Below, one piece after another: positions 7,405 through 14,364 of a stretch of DNA of 19,469 nucleotides. This DNA comes from an uncultured Bacteroidales bacterium. GTDB lineage: Bacteria; Bacteroidota; Bacteroidia; Bacteroidales; UBA3824. The position numbers and the translations under genes are program-made. Numbering within the stretch: position 1 is the stretch's first letter; each line of letters starts with the position of its first letter. Location of the stretch: assembly GCA_937877455.1 (NCBI GenBank), contig CALFIU010000075.1, positions 1-19,469 of the forward strand, read 5' to 3'. The notes beneath the pieces were generated by a model. It did not search any database and had not been told where the DNA came from. It worked only from the letters and a program-made list of their open reading frames with translations.

Positions 7405-7478
7405 TGGACCCACTAGGGCTTGAACCTAGGACCCCCTGATTATGAGTCAGATGCTCTAACCAACTGAGCTATGGGTCC
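7405..7478 (-). tRNA. tRNA with CAU anticodon (elongator Met or Ile2)
   Basis: The minus strand folds as a complete cloverleaf of 74 bases. The acceptor stem is GGACCCA/TGGGTCC with discriminator A; the D arm is GCTC-AGTTGGTTA-GAGC; the anticodon arm is TCTGA-CTCATAA-TCAGG (anticodon CAT, one T-G pair at 27-43); the variable loop has 5 bases; the T arm is CTAGG-TTCAAGC-CCTAG. The CCA tail is not encoded (ACAA follows). A G1-C72 pair and an anticodon stem without three consecutive G-C pairs exclude the initiator. Elongator Met and the Ile2 tRNA modified to lysidine by TilS cannot be separated with confidence by eye. Confidence 0.95.
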
Positions 7479-7504
7479 GTGTTGATGACCAACGTTTACG
7501 GGTG

Positions 7505-7535
7505 CAAAAGTAAAACAAAAAAAATAAAAACCAAA
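7505..7535 (-). promoter_or_regulatory. tRNA promoter
   Basis: Read on the minus strand, TTTG (7532-7535) is followed after 19 bases by TACTTTTG (7505-7512), a near-ideal Bacteroidota promoter. The tRNA 5' end is 26 bases further on. It is the best-formed promoter in the window and lies just before the divergent HAD gene's start codon. Confidence 0.75.
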
Positions 7536-7541
7536 AAAAAA

Positions 7542-8144
7542 ATGAAAAATTTTAACAACATCGACAACATTATTTTCGATCTCGGTGGAGTTTTGTTTAA
7601 ACTCGATACGGATAAAACTTTTCAAGAGTTTGAAAATCATGGAATTACAACCAAAACTTTTGAAAACTCTGAAGATTTGTTTTTACGCTTTGAAACTGGA
7701 AAAATTTCTCCAAAAGATTATCTTTTGCAAGTTAACAATATCTGCAATTCGAGCCTTAGTATGGAAGAATTTAAGTATTGTTGGAATGCAATGATAGGGG
7801 AGTATCCAGAAAAAAATCGACAGTTGCTAGAAAAACTCTCTAAAAAGTTTAATCTATATGTTTTGAGTAATACAAACGAAATTCATGTAGAATATTTTAT
7901 GCCAATAGCCAATTGGCGTGAAGGTTTATTCAAAAAAATTTATTTTTCCAACGAGATTGGATATAGAAAACCTGATTTAGATTGTTATAAATTTGTGCTT
8001 AACGATGCAGCAATAGATGCTACGCGTACACTTTTTATTGACGATCGCGTTGACAATATCGCTGGTGCTGCTGAAGTTGGCATTAACACAATAAGACTAT
8101 CAAAACAAGAAGATCTATACAAAATATTTGATGAATATTTATAA
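7542..8144 (+). CDS. HAD-superfamily (subfamily IA) phosphatase-like hydrolase
   Basis: This 200-residue soluble protein shows all four HAD motifs: FDLGGV with nucleophile D13, LSNTN with S109, RKPD with K143, and the acidic pair D167-D168. Residue 15, the usual acid-base aspartate two after the nucleophile, is glycine. That is also the pattern in YihX-like sugar-phosphate phosphatases (DLGNV), which this protein resembles along its length. A small-metabolite phosphate is the likely substrate, but it cannot be named. The ATG at 7542 is used: upstream codons back to 7479 would put part of the tRNA promoter inside the protein, and the HAD fold starts at once after 7542. An exported TPR protein follows after 11 bases, so the two form an operon. 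Confidence 0.87.
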   Translation: MKNFNNIDNIIFDLGGVLFKLDTDKTFQEFENHGITTKTFENSEDLFLRFETGKISPKDYLLQVNNICNSSLSMEEFKYCWNAMIGEYPEKNRQLLEKLSKKFNLYVLSNTNEIHVEYFMPIANWREGLFKKIYFSNEIGYRKPDLDCYKFVLNDAAIDATRTLFIDDRVDNIAGAAEVGINTIRLSKQEDLYKIFDEYL

Positions 8145-8155
8145 AAAAAGTAATA

Positions 8156-9181
8156 ATGAAGAAAAAAATCTTGCTAATTATATTTTCGGTTTTGTTTGCC
8201 GTTAATCTCAAAGCTCAAACCGATGAGGAAATCCTTAAAGATGCCATTGCGTTGGCCGATGCTGCAAAGTATGAAGAATCTAACAAAAAGTTGTTGCCGC
8301 TTTATCAAAAAGACTATTCAAAATACCTAACTGGCTACAACATTGCACTAAATTTTTATATGCTAAAAAACATAAAACAAGCACAAAAGTATGCTAACGA
8401 AGTTGTTAATGCTAATTGTGAATATTCGTTGCAAGCATCAGTGGTGCTTGGTAGATGTTACAACATTAATAAAAAGTATAAAGAAGAACAAAATCTCTAT
8501 AAAACCATGGCTAAAAAATATCCAAATGAAGAAATGCCATTTTATTGCCTTGGACAAAGCTATATAGACCAAAAGAATTTTCAAGCAGCCGAAAAAGAAT
8601 TTATTCATGGACTTGAAATCAGATTTTTGTCAGCGAATACACATTTTAAACTTGCCGAGGTGAATAATTCGCAAGAGTTGTATATACAAAGTATGCTTGC
8701 TGGCTATTTTTTTCTACTTTCAGAATCTAATAGTGCGCGGTCGCTTATAGTGATAAATGATATTTTTACAGCAATGAATATATCCGACATAGACCAAGTG
8801 ATTGCTCGAAAAGAAGCTGTTGCTGAACAACTATCGCAAGAAGATAGAGATTTAGTATCTGCAATGCTTTTTATCAACGATTTAAAAAAATCAAATCCAG
8901 ATGAAACAACAAAATTGCCAAAGCCAGAAGTATTTATCGCTAATTCGTCGGAATTATTGAAAAATATTGTGGAAACTTGCAATAATGATGCTGGGTTTTA
9001 TGAAAAACATTATGTAAAATTTTTTAATTCGCTTATAAACGATGGTTTTTTAGATGCTTTTCTTTTCTGCGCTACATCTTCAATCACCAACAAAGATGCG
9101 TCAACATATTTTCCAAATCTTACAGATAAAAAAATGAACGAATTTGTAGAATGGTTAAAAAATATTTTGCCTACGTTGTAA
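8156..9181 (+). CDS. Exported TPR-repeat protein
   Basis: This 341-residue protein has a signal peptide (about residues 1-20, cleaved before the Q of KAQ) and helical TPR-like repeats over roughly residues 25-170. The clearest are the stretches with YNIALNFYMLKN, VVLGRCYNINKKY and FYCLGQSYIDQKNF, the last followed by AAEKEFIHGL. The C-terminal half is helical and shows no motif I recognise. It probably sits in the periplasm or on the inner face of the outer membrane as a scaffold. It starts 11 bases after the HAD gene. Nothing in the sequence names its partner. Confidence 0.8.
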   Translation: MKKKILLIIFSVLFAVNLKAQTDEEILKDAIALADAAKYEESNKKLLPLYQKDYSKYLTGYNIALNFYMLKNIKQAQKYANEVVNANCEYSLQASVVLGRCYNINKKYKEEQNLYKTMAKKYPNEEMPFYCLGQSYIDQKNFQAAEKEFIHGLEIRFLSANTHFKLAEVNNSQELYIQSMLAGYFFLLSESNSARSLIVINDIFTAMNISDIDQVIARKEAVAEQLSQEDRDLVSAMLFINDLKKSNPDETTKLPKPEVFIANSSELLKNIVETCNNDAGFYEKHYVKFFNSLINDGFLDAFLFCATSSITNKDASTYFPNLTDKKMNEFVEWLKNILPTL

Positions 9182-9189
9182 AAAAGAAG

Positions 9190-9205
9190 TTAATTCAGAA
9201 TAATA
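9190..9205 (+). repeat. Intergenic 16-mer TTAATTCAGAATAATA, copy 1
   Basis: This 16-mer is repeated exactly at 19368-19383, and its first nine bases also occur at 145-153. All copies are intergenic. This one lies just after the TPR gene and directly before the two-way terminator, whose loop region carries the G-rich 11-mer AGGGTAGGGGA (9224-9234), also found at 159-169. In DNA this AT-rich, a single 16-base match in the window is not by itself highly significant. Confidence 0.45.
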
Positions 9206-9206
9206 C

Positions 9207-9272
9207 AAAAAAGTTTGTCTAAAAGGGTAGGGGATAATGCCTAAAATACAGCCTTTTAAGACAAACTTTTTT
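9207..9272. terminator. Two-way terminator between the TPR gene and lspA
   Basis: A long hairpin pairs 9207-9226 with 9252-9272 (20 pairs, one bulged A at 9258) around a 25-base loop. It has T-runs on both strands. It lies between the convergent TPR gene (stop 9181) and lspA (stop codon at 9275-9277) and should end both transcripts. The stem base and loop contain the repeated 11-mer AGGGTAGGGGA. Confidence 0.88.
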
Positions 9273-9274
9273 TG

Positions 9275-9949
9275 TTAATTTGTTTGTGTTTCTTGAATTT
9301 TAGAATCTACATTTTTGTCTTTTTCAGGGAAAAACTTTTTTTGAAAAATAAATATCGCAAATACACCAATTGTTACAGCTGCATCAGCTAAGTTGAAAAT
9401 TGGTGAAAAGAAAATAAAATTTTTACCACCAAATTTAGGAATCCATTCTGGCCATGTGCTTTCTATTAATGGAAAATACAGCATATCCACCACTTTTCCT
9501 TGTAAGAATGGAGCATAACCACCTCCAGCTGGCAAAAATTGTGCTACTGTTGCACTACTATAGCCCGATGCCGAGAACCATTGTCCATAGAAACAACAAT
9601 CTATCATGTTTCCAACAGCACCGCCAAGTATTAATGACAGACTTATAATTAAGCCAGAAGCTGGATTTTTTTTGTCGAGCAGCCACTTTATAAAATAAAT
9701 AAGCCCACCAATGGCAAAAATTCTAAATATACTTAGAATAATTTTGCCGCTTTGTCCTGGCAGCATCCAACCGAAAGCCATTCCGGGATTTTCTGTAAAT
9801 AAAAGTTGGAACTTATGTAACGGCCAATCCCAATGAGTAAAACTACTCTCGCCGATAAACATGTTGGTTTTTACCCAAATTTTAAGAATTTGGTCGGCCA
9901 AAATTACCAAAATGGCAATTATAATTGATTTTTTTGTTAACGGTTTCAT
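9275..9949 (-). CDS. lspA: Lipoprotein signal peptidase (signal peptidase II)
   Basis: This 224-residue inner-membrane aspartyl protease cleaves the signal peptide from prolipoproteins after diacylglycerol has been added. Visible family motifs are DQILK (19-23), ENPGMAFG (53-60), GNMID (113-117), GKVVD (151-155) and FNLAD (185-189). The catalytic pair should be D155 and D189. Membrane helices fall at about 8-26, 70-90, 98-116 and 188-204. It is longer than the E. coli enzyme (164 residues), mainly through an insertion between GNMID and GKVVD and a charged C-terminal tail, as is common in Bacteroidota. Here it has its own promoter and terminator. Confidence 0.96.
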   Translation of the reverse strand: MKPLTKKSIIIAILVILADQILKIWVKTNMFIGESSFTHWDWPLHKFQLLFTENPGMAFGWMLPGQSGKIILSIFRIFAIGGLIYFIKWLLDKKNPASGLIISLSLILGGAVGNMIDCCFYGQWFSASGYSSATVAQFLPAGGGYAPFLQGKVVDMLYFPLIESTWPEWIPKFGGKNFIFFSPIFNLADAAVTIGVFAIFIFQKKFFPEKDKNVDSKIQETQTN

Positions 9950-9972
9950 CGTTAGTTAAAATGAATTTTTGG

Positions 9973-10005
9973 CAAAAATACCAAATTTTTTTATAGAAAA
10001 GCAAA
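9973..10005 (-). promoter_or_regulatory. lspA promoter
   Basis: On the minus strand, TTTG (10002-10005) is followed after 21 bases by TATTTTTG (9973-9980). The lspA start codon is 23 bases downstream. It is arranged back to back with the cyclophilin promoter, whose -33 element starts only 17 bases away. Confidence 0.65.
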
Positions 10006-10021
10006 AATTGTTAAATGGCAA

Positions 10022-10052
10022 TTGTTTATTGCAATTAAAAACTATACCTTTG
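10022..10052 (+). promoter_or_regulatory. Cyclophilin gene promoter
   Basis: TTG (10022-10024) is followed after 20 bases by TACCTTTG (10045-10052), matching the Bacteroidota consensus. The start codon is 34 bases further on. It is divergent from the lspA promoter. Confidence 0.65.
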
Positions 10053-10086
10053 CAACCGTATGGCTTTAATATAAAACAAAAATAGA

Positions 10087-10752
10087 ATGAATAAAAATGT
10101 TTTGAATATATTAACAGCGTTTGTGTTAATATTTACAATATCAAACACTTACGCACAAAAAATAAATAGTATGATTTTAATGCAAACAACACTTGGCGAC
10201 ATAAAAATAAAACTTTATGAAGATACGCCATGCCATAGCGAAAATTTTATAAAACTTGTAAAAAGCGGTTTTTATGATGGACTTTTGTTTCATCGTGTAA
10301 TAGAAGGATTTATGATTCAAGGTGGCGATCCTGACTCAAAAGATGCTCCTGTAGGCAAACATCTTGGAGCTGGTGGACCGGGATACACGTTACCCGCCGA
10401 AATTCTTCCAAAATATTTTCATAAAAAAGGAGCTTTAGCCGCTGCAAGACTTGGTGATCAAGGCAATCCAATGCGTAGAAGTAGCGGTTCACAATTTTAT
10501 ATTGTGCAAGGTAAAGTAGTTCCCGAATCTGAATTGAAAGCTTACTCTCGTTATGGATTTGTTTTTTCTGACGAGCAAATAAAGACTTATTCTACTATTG
10601 GTGGTACGCCAACTCTTGATGCACAATATACTGTTTTTGGCGAAGTGGTTGAAGGCCTTGATGTTATCGATAAAATTGCTAAGGTTGAAAAAGATAAAAG
10701 CGATCGACCTGTTGAGGATGTTAAGATAATTAAAGCATCTATTATTGATTAA
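10087..10752 (+). CDS. Exported peptidyl-prolyl cis-trans isomerase, cyclophilin type
   Basis: This 221-residue protein has a signal peptide (about residues 1-23, ending TYAQ) followed by a full cyclophilin domain. It should catalyse proline isomerisation during protein folding in the periplasm. Active-site residues seen are the R of FHRV, the F, M and Q of GFMIQGGD, and the F of GSQFYIVQG. The tryptophan that confers cyclosporin binding in human cyclophilin A has no equivalent here, which is usual in bacteria. An insertion between SQFYIVQG and the late YTVFGEVVEGLDVIDKI block matches the Bacteroidota form. It is monocistronic from its own promoter; no clear terminator separates it from pheS. 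Confidence 0.94.
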   Translation: MNKNVLNILTAFVLIFTISNTYAQKINSMILMQTTLGDIKIKLYEDTPCHSENFIKLVKSGFYDGLLFHRVIEGFMIQGGDPDSKDAPVGKHLGAGGPGYTLPAEILPKYFHKKGALAAARLGDQGNPMRRSSGSQFYIVQGKVVPESELKAYSRYGFVFSDEQIKTYSTIGGTPTLDAQYTVFGEVVEGLDVIDKIAKVEKDKSDRPVEDVKIIKASIID

Positions 10753-10828
10753 TAGTTTTAGAAATTATTTTTATTGTGCCAATATTGCAAAGTGTGGTTT
10801 GGCAATTTGAATAGATTTTTTATTATTA

Positions 10829-10852
10829 ACTCGGTAGATTATAAATCCGAGT
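10829..10852 (+). promoter_or_regulatory. Hairpin in the pheS leader
   Basis: ACTCGG (10829-10834) pairs with CCGAGT (10847-10852); after a two-base bulge the stem continues as GATT/AATC around ATA. It ends 17 bases before the pheS ATG. A seven-codon ORF (10853-10876, M-Q-R-Y-K-K-C) starts at its foot and overlaps the pheS start in another frame. There is no T-box sequence and no run of Phe codons, so control by phenylalanine is not supported. A structural or regulatory role is only possible. Confidence 0.3.
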
Positions 10853-10869
10853 ATGCAACGTTATAAAAA

Positions 10870-11886
10870 ATGTTAATAGAAAAAATAAAAGATTTCATAA
10901 CGGAAATAGAGCAGCACAAAGCCGAAGGAAAAGATGTGGCTGAAGAACTAAGGCTTAAGTTTCTGTCAAAGAAAGGCATAGTAACAGAAATGTTCAAAGA
11001 GTTTCGTCAAGTGCCTAATGAACAGAAAAAAGAACTTGGTCAGTTGCTTAATAAGTTTAAAGGTCTTGTTGAAGCGCGAATTGCTTTTTTACGCTCTAAG
11101 GCAGAAGATTTACAAGAAGAAGGTAAAAATCTTGACCTATCCCTTTCTGGACCTAACGTAGAATTGGGTGCACATCATCCAATTTCGGTGGTAAAGAACG
11201 AAATTATAGAGATTTTCTCGCGATTGGGGTTTACTGTGGCAGAAGGTCAAGAAATTGAAGACGACTATCATAATTTTACAGCTCTCAACTTTCCACCCGA
11301 ACACCCAGCTCGTGATATGCAAGATACATTTTTCATTGCTACAAATCCCGATATTCTTCTACGAACACACACATCGGGAGGACAGGTGCGCGTAATGGAG
11401 AAACAAAAACCGCCAATTCGCGTTCTCGTACCGGGTCGCGTGTTCAGAAACGAAGCAGTATCGGCACGTTCGCATTGTATTTTTCATCAAGTAGAAGGAT
11501 TATATGTAGATAAGAATGTTTCGTTTGCCGACTTAAAGCAAACCTTGATGTACTTTGCAAAAGAATTTTATGGTGAAAAAACCGAAATACGTCTTCGCCC
11601 ATCATATTTTCCATTTACAGAGCCGAGTGCCGAAATGGATGTAAGTTGTTCGATATGTGGAGGAAAAGGCTGTGGCATTTGCAAAAATTCTGGTTGGCTC
11701 GAAGTCCTTGGCTGTGGAATGGTACATCCAAATGTTCTTCGTAATTGTGGAATCGATCCTAATGAATATTCAGGTTTTGCATTTGGTATGGGTATAGAGC
11801 GTACTGCAATGCTTCGCTATGGTGTTACAGACATTAGAATGTTTTTCGAAAACGACATGAAATTCTTGTCGCGGTTCAAGATATAA
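10870..11886 (+). CDS. pheS: Phenylalanyl-tRNA synthetase alpha subunit
   Basis: This 338-residue subunit carries the catalytic class II synthetase core that joins phenylalanine to tRNA-Phe as an alpha2-beta2 enzyme. The N-terminal 85 residues form the coiled-coil tRNA-binding region. Then come GAHHPI, class II motif 2 (VFRNEAVSARSH, followed by IFHQVEGLYVD) and motif 3 with FGMGIER (G306-R311). A cysteine cluster C260, C263, C268 and C271 (C-x2-C-x4-C-x2-C) precedes GWLEVLGCGMV and may bind zinc; similar clusters occur in other Bacteroidota PheS proteins. The pheT gene does not follow, so the subunits are encoded apart. tyrS starts 67 bases later. Confidence 0.97.
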   Translation: MLIEKIKDFITEIEQHKAEGKDVAEELRLKFLSKKGIVTEMFKEFRQVPNEQKKELGQLLNKFKGLVEARIAFLRSKAEDLQEEGKNLDLSLSGPNVELGAHHPISVVKNEIIEIFSRLGFTVAEGQEIEDDYHNFTALNFPPEHPARDMQDTFFIATNPDILLRTHTSGGQVRVMEKQKPPIRVLVPGRVFRNEAVSARSHCIFHQVEGLYVDKNVSFADLKQTLMYFAKEFYGEKTEIRLRPSYFPFTEPSAEMDVSCSICGGKGCGICKNSGWLEVLGCGMVHPNVLRNCGIDPNEYSGFAFGMGIERTAMLRYGVTDIRMFFENDMKFLSRFKI

Positions 11887-11953
11887 TTTCAATGGGCATT
11901 TGATAATGGTTTCAATTGTTAGACCATTTGTCAATTATAATTATTTTGAAAAA

Positions 11954-13252
11954 ATGAGTTTTATAGACGATTTGAAATGGCGCGGGATGATTCACGACAT
12001 AACACCCGGCACAGAAGAGCAGTTGGCTAAGGAGATGACTTCGGCATACGTTGGCATCGACCCTACAGCCGACTCGCTCCATATAGGACATCTTGTTAGT
12101 ATAATGATTCTCAAACATTTCCAGATGGCTGGGCACAAACCATTTGCACTCGTTGGCGGTGCTACGGGAATGGTAGGCGATCCATCGGGAAAGTCGCAGG
12201 AACGTAATCTCCTCGACATAGAAACACTCAACCACAACAAGGCTGCAATTAAGAAACAACTTTCTAAGTTTCTCGACTTTGATAGTGATGCGCCCAATCA
12301 TGCCGAACTTGTTGATAATTACGATTGGATGAAAGACATAACTTTTATCGACTTTATCCGTACCATCGGTAAGCACATTACTGTCAACTATATGATGTCG
12401 AAAGATTCTGTAAAAAAACGCTTTGCAGACGATAGCCGTGAGGGAATGTCGTTTACAGAATTTTCATACCAGTTGATGCAAGGCTACGATTTCTATTGGC
12501 TTCGTAAAAACCGCAATGTAAAACTTCAAATGGGTGGTGCAGACCAATGGGGTAACATTACCACAGGTACCGAACTCATTCGTCGTATCGATGGTCAAGA
12601 AGCCGAAGCTTTTGGTTTAACATGCCCACTGATTAAGAAAGCCGACGGCACTAAATTTGGTAAAACAGAAAAAGGAAACGTTTGGCTTGATGCTCGTTAC
12701 ACCACACCATACGAGTTTTATCAGTTTTGGATTAACACATCAGACGAAGATGCAGAGCGTTACATAAAGATTTATACTATGCTTACTCGAGAAGAAATAG
12801 AATCTATTATTGCTAAGCATCGTGAAGATCCGGGGCGTCGTCTTCTCCAAGGTGAACTTGCTAAACGTATCACAATTATGGTACATGGCGAAGATGCTTA
12901 CAATCAGGCTATTGCTGCATCACAAATTCTTTTTGGCAAAGGCACAAAGGAACAACTTTTAAGTTTGGACGAACAATCGTTTCTCGCTGTTTTTGCTGGC
13001 GTCCCACAATTTCCAATCTCAGCTGTGGAACTAAAAAATGGCATTGGTGTACTTGATCTTTTGGCTGAAAAATCAAAATGTTTCCCGTCAAAGAGTGAAT
13101 GTCGCCGCTCAATAAAGGAAAATGCAGTATCAATTAACCAAGAAAAAATATCTGATGCAGATTTGGTTTTGAACGACACATATCTTCTCGATGGCAAATA
13201 TATTTTAGTAAAGAAGGGTAAGAAAAATTGGTTTATCTTGAAGGCAGAATAG
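11954..13252 (+). CDS. tyrS: Tyrosyl-tRNA synthetase
   Basis: This 432-residue class I synthetase attaches tyrosine to tRNA-Tyr. It shows the HIGH motif (H43-I-G-H46 within DSLHIGHLV), the GGADQWGN tyrosine-pocket block, the KMSKS-equivalent KFGKT (234-238, the usual form in TyrS) and a C-terminal S4-type RNA-binding domain from about residue 365. The ATG at 11954 is chosen although the frame is open back to 11900: homologues begin M-x-F-x-x-E/D-L-x-W-R-G-M, exactly what follows 11954. The gene is visibly richer in GC-ending codons than most neighbours, which fits high expression. It is close behind pheS (67 bases) and may be read with it; a terminator follows. Confidence 0.97.
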   Translation: MSFIDDLKWRGMIHDITPGTEEQLAKEMTSAYVGIDPTADSLHIGHLVSIMILKHFQMAGHKPFALVGGATGMVGDPSGKSQERNLLDIETLNHNKAAIKKQLSKFLDFDSDAPNHAELVDNYDWMKDITFIDFIRTIGKHITVNYMMSKDSVKKRFADDSREGMSFTEFSYQLMQGYDFYWLRKNRNVKLQMGGADQWGNITTGTELIRRIDGQEAEAFGLTCPLIKKADGTKFGKTEKGNVWLDARYTTPYEFYQFWINTSDEDAERYIKIYTMLTREEIESIIAKHREDPGRRLLQGELAKRITIMVHGEDAYNQAIAASQILFGKGTKEQLLSLDEQSFLAVFAGVPQFPISAVELKNGIGVLDLLAEKSKCFPSKSECRRSIKENAVSINQEKISDADLVLNDTYLLDGKYILVKKGKKNWFILKAE

Positions 13253-13266
13253 GATAAAAGTTGAAG

Positions 13267-13315
13267 AAAAACTTCCCTAAAAATTTTTATTTGGAGATTT
13301 TTGGGAAGTTTTTTT
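13267..13315 (+). terminator. tyrS terminator
   Basis: AAAACTTCCC (from 13268) and the following AAAAAT pair with ATTTTTGGGAAGTTTT (from 13297), with one bulged T at 13278. A 12-base loop separates the arms and a T-run to 13315 follows. The loop and T-run also contain the promoter elements of the next gene. Confidence 0.8.
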
Positions 13316-13322
13316 ATATTTG
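13290..13322 (+). promoter_or_regulatory. Promoter of the Rpn-family gene, nested in the tyrS terminator
   Basis: TTTG (13290-13293) is followed after 21 bases by TATATTTG (13315-13322), a full Bacteroidota promoter. The -33 element sits in the terminator loop and the -7 element begins in its T-tract. The start codon is 35 bases downstream. Confidence 0.65.
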
Positions 13323-13356
13323 CGTAATTACCAAACAATATTAATTGCAAACCATT

Positions 13357-14358
13357 ATGACAAGTAACGAACTTATCCGTTTTGACTATGCAATGAAAAA
13401 ACTCCTTAGAAACAAGGCAAATTTTGGCGTATTGGAGGGGTTTATAGAAGTAGTTTTGGGAAAAAAATGTAAAATACAGGCTATCCTTGAAAGTGAAGGT
13501 AATCAAGAAACGACAGAAGATAAATTCAACCGTGTAGATATAAAAGCCCAAGATGAGGATGGTGAAATATTTGTTGTTGAGGTTCAGACATCGCGTTATA
13601 CATATTTTCTTGAAAGGATATTGTTTGGAGTTTCCAACGCTGTAACAGAACAAGCAAAACATGGCGATGATTACGATCGTATAAAAAAGGTATATTCCAT
13701 TGCCATAGTATATTACGACCTTGGTGAGGGGAGCGATTATATCTACCGTGGTACAACAGAATTTAGAGGTGTGAGGACAGGCGATATTCTTCATTTTTCG
13801 CGCAAAGAGGAACTCACAGAAGAAGAACTTGCTAAAGAACACCAAAAGGACGAAAACAAACGTCGTAAATATAAACTAAAAAAACAGAGTGTAGGCGATT
13901 TGTTTCCTGAATTTACTTTATTGAGAATAAACGCATTTCGACCTTTGATAGCTGATGCCTTGGAAGAATGGATGACTTTTCTTAAAGACAACAGTATCAA
14001 AGACGACACCACTGTTCCTGGGCTTGTGGAAGCGAAAGAAGTACTTAAGCGTTCTAATATGAGCGAAGCAGAACGCAATATCTATCTTAGACACATAGAG
14101 GCAATGCGCAATGAAAAAAGTGCAACAGACTATTCTTACGCATCTGGTAAAGTGGACGGTAGGGAAGAGGGGTTTGTTGAAGGACGTGCAGAAGGACGTG
14201 CAGAAGGACGTGCGGAGGGTCTTGCTGAAGGTCTTGTAGAAGGCGAGAAAAAAGCAAAACTTGACACTGCTTGTAAGATGCTTTCCAAGGGTTTTTCTAT
14301 TGAAGATATTTGCGACATAACCAATCTCTCTGCCGACGATATTAAAAAAAAATTATAG
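13357..14358 (+). CDS. Rpn-family PD-(D/E)XK nuclease (transposase-like)
   Basis: This 333-residue protein belongs to the recombination-promoting nuclease (Rpn)/PD-(D/E)XK nuclease family transposase group. The N-terminal FDYAMKKLL block is followed by the nuclease core with D61 (VDIKAQD) and E75-V-Q77 (VVEVQTSR); the last catalytic position is Q, the usual E-x-Q variant. FPEFTLLRINAF marks the domain end. The C-terminus has a glycine-glutamate-arginine repeat (residues 275-294) and a helical tail, FSIEDICDITNLSADDIKK, typical of the family. E. coli Rpn proteins are DNA endonucleases linked to recombination and phage defence. The ATG at 13357 is chosen over an in-frame TTG at 13345 because homologues start near it. 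No terminal inverted repeats or target duplication are seen, so it is not an intact insertion sequence. Confidence 0.9.
   Translation: MTSNELIRFDYAMKKLLRNKANFGVLEGFIEVVLGKKCKIQAILESEGNQETTEDKFNRVDIKAQDEDGEIFVVEVQTSRYTYFLERILFGVSNAVTEQAKHGDDYDRIKKVYSIAIVYYDLGEGSDYIYRGTTEFRGVRTGDILHFSRKEELTEEELAKEHQKDENKRRKYKLKKQSVGDLFPEFTLLRINAFRPLIADALEEWMTFLKDNSIKDDTTVPGLVEAKEVLKRSNMSEAERNIYLRHIEAMRNEKSATDYSYASGKVDGREEGFVEGRAEGRAEGRAEGLAEGLVEGEKKAKLDTACKMLSKGFSIEDICDITNLSADDIKKKL
14179..14238 (+). repeat. Tandem 12-base repeat inside the Rpn gene
   Basis: Five 12-base units encode E-G-[RL]-[AV]. The first two (14179-14190, 14191-14202) are identical, the third differs by one base, and the fourth and fifth have drifted (gagggtcttgct, gaaggtcttgta). 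Because each unit is four codons, slippage would change protein length without a frameshift. The encoded segment lies between the nuclease domain and the C-terminal helices. Confidence 0.9.
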
Positions 14359-14364
14359 ATATAC

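Noticed and set aside
7440..7640. 66-codon minus-strand frame ending PIAQLVRASDS
   Set aside because: The end is a translation of the tRNA gene region, a well-known source of spurious hypothetical proteins, and the rest is antisense to the HAD gene.
9454..9648. 64-codon plus-strand frame within lspA
   Set aside because: It is antisense to a complete and well-conserved lspA and has no recognisable features.
10753..10869. T-box or phenylalanine attenuator before pheS
   Set aside because: No T-box core sequence, no Phe-rich leader peptide and no terminator T-run are present.
12904..13845. 313-codon minus-strand open frame across the end of tyrS and the start of the Rpn gene
   Set aside because: It runs antisense to two well-supported genes and across their terminator/promoter, and its translation is a low-complexity F/C/I/K-rich chain with no family resemblance.
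14179..14238. Possible CRISPR array
   Set aside because: The 12-base units are directly adjacent with no spacers and are in frame in a coding gene.
13357..14358. Intact insertion sequence around the transposase-like gene
   Set aside because: No terminal inverted repeats or target-site duplication flank the gene; it has its own promoter and terminator, and Rpn proteins occur as stand-alone genes.
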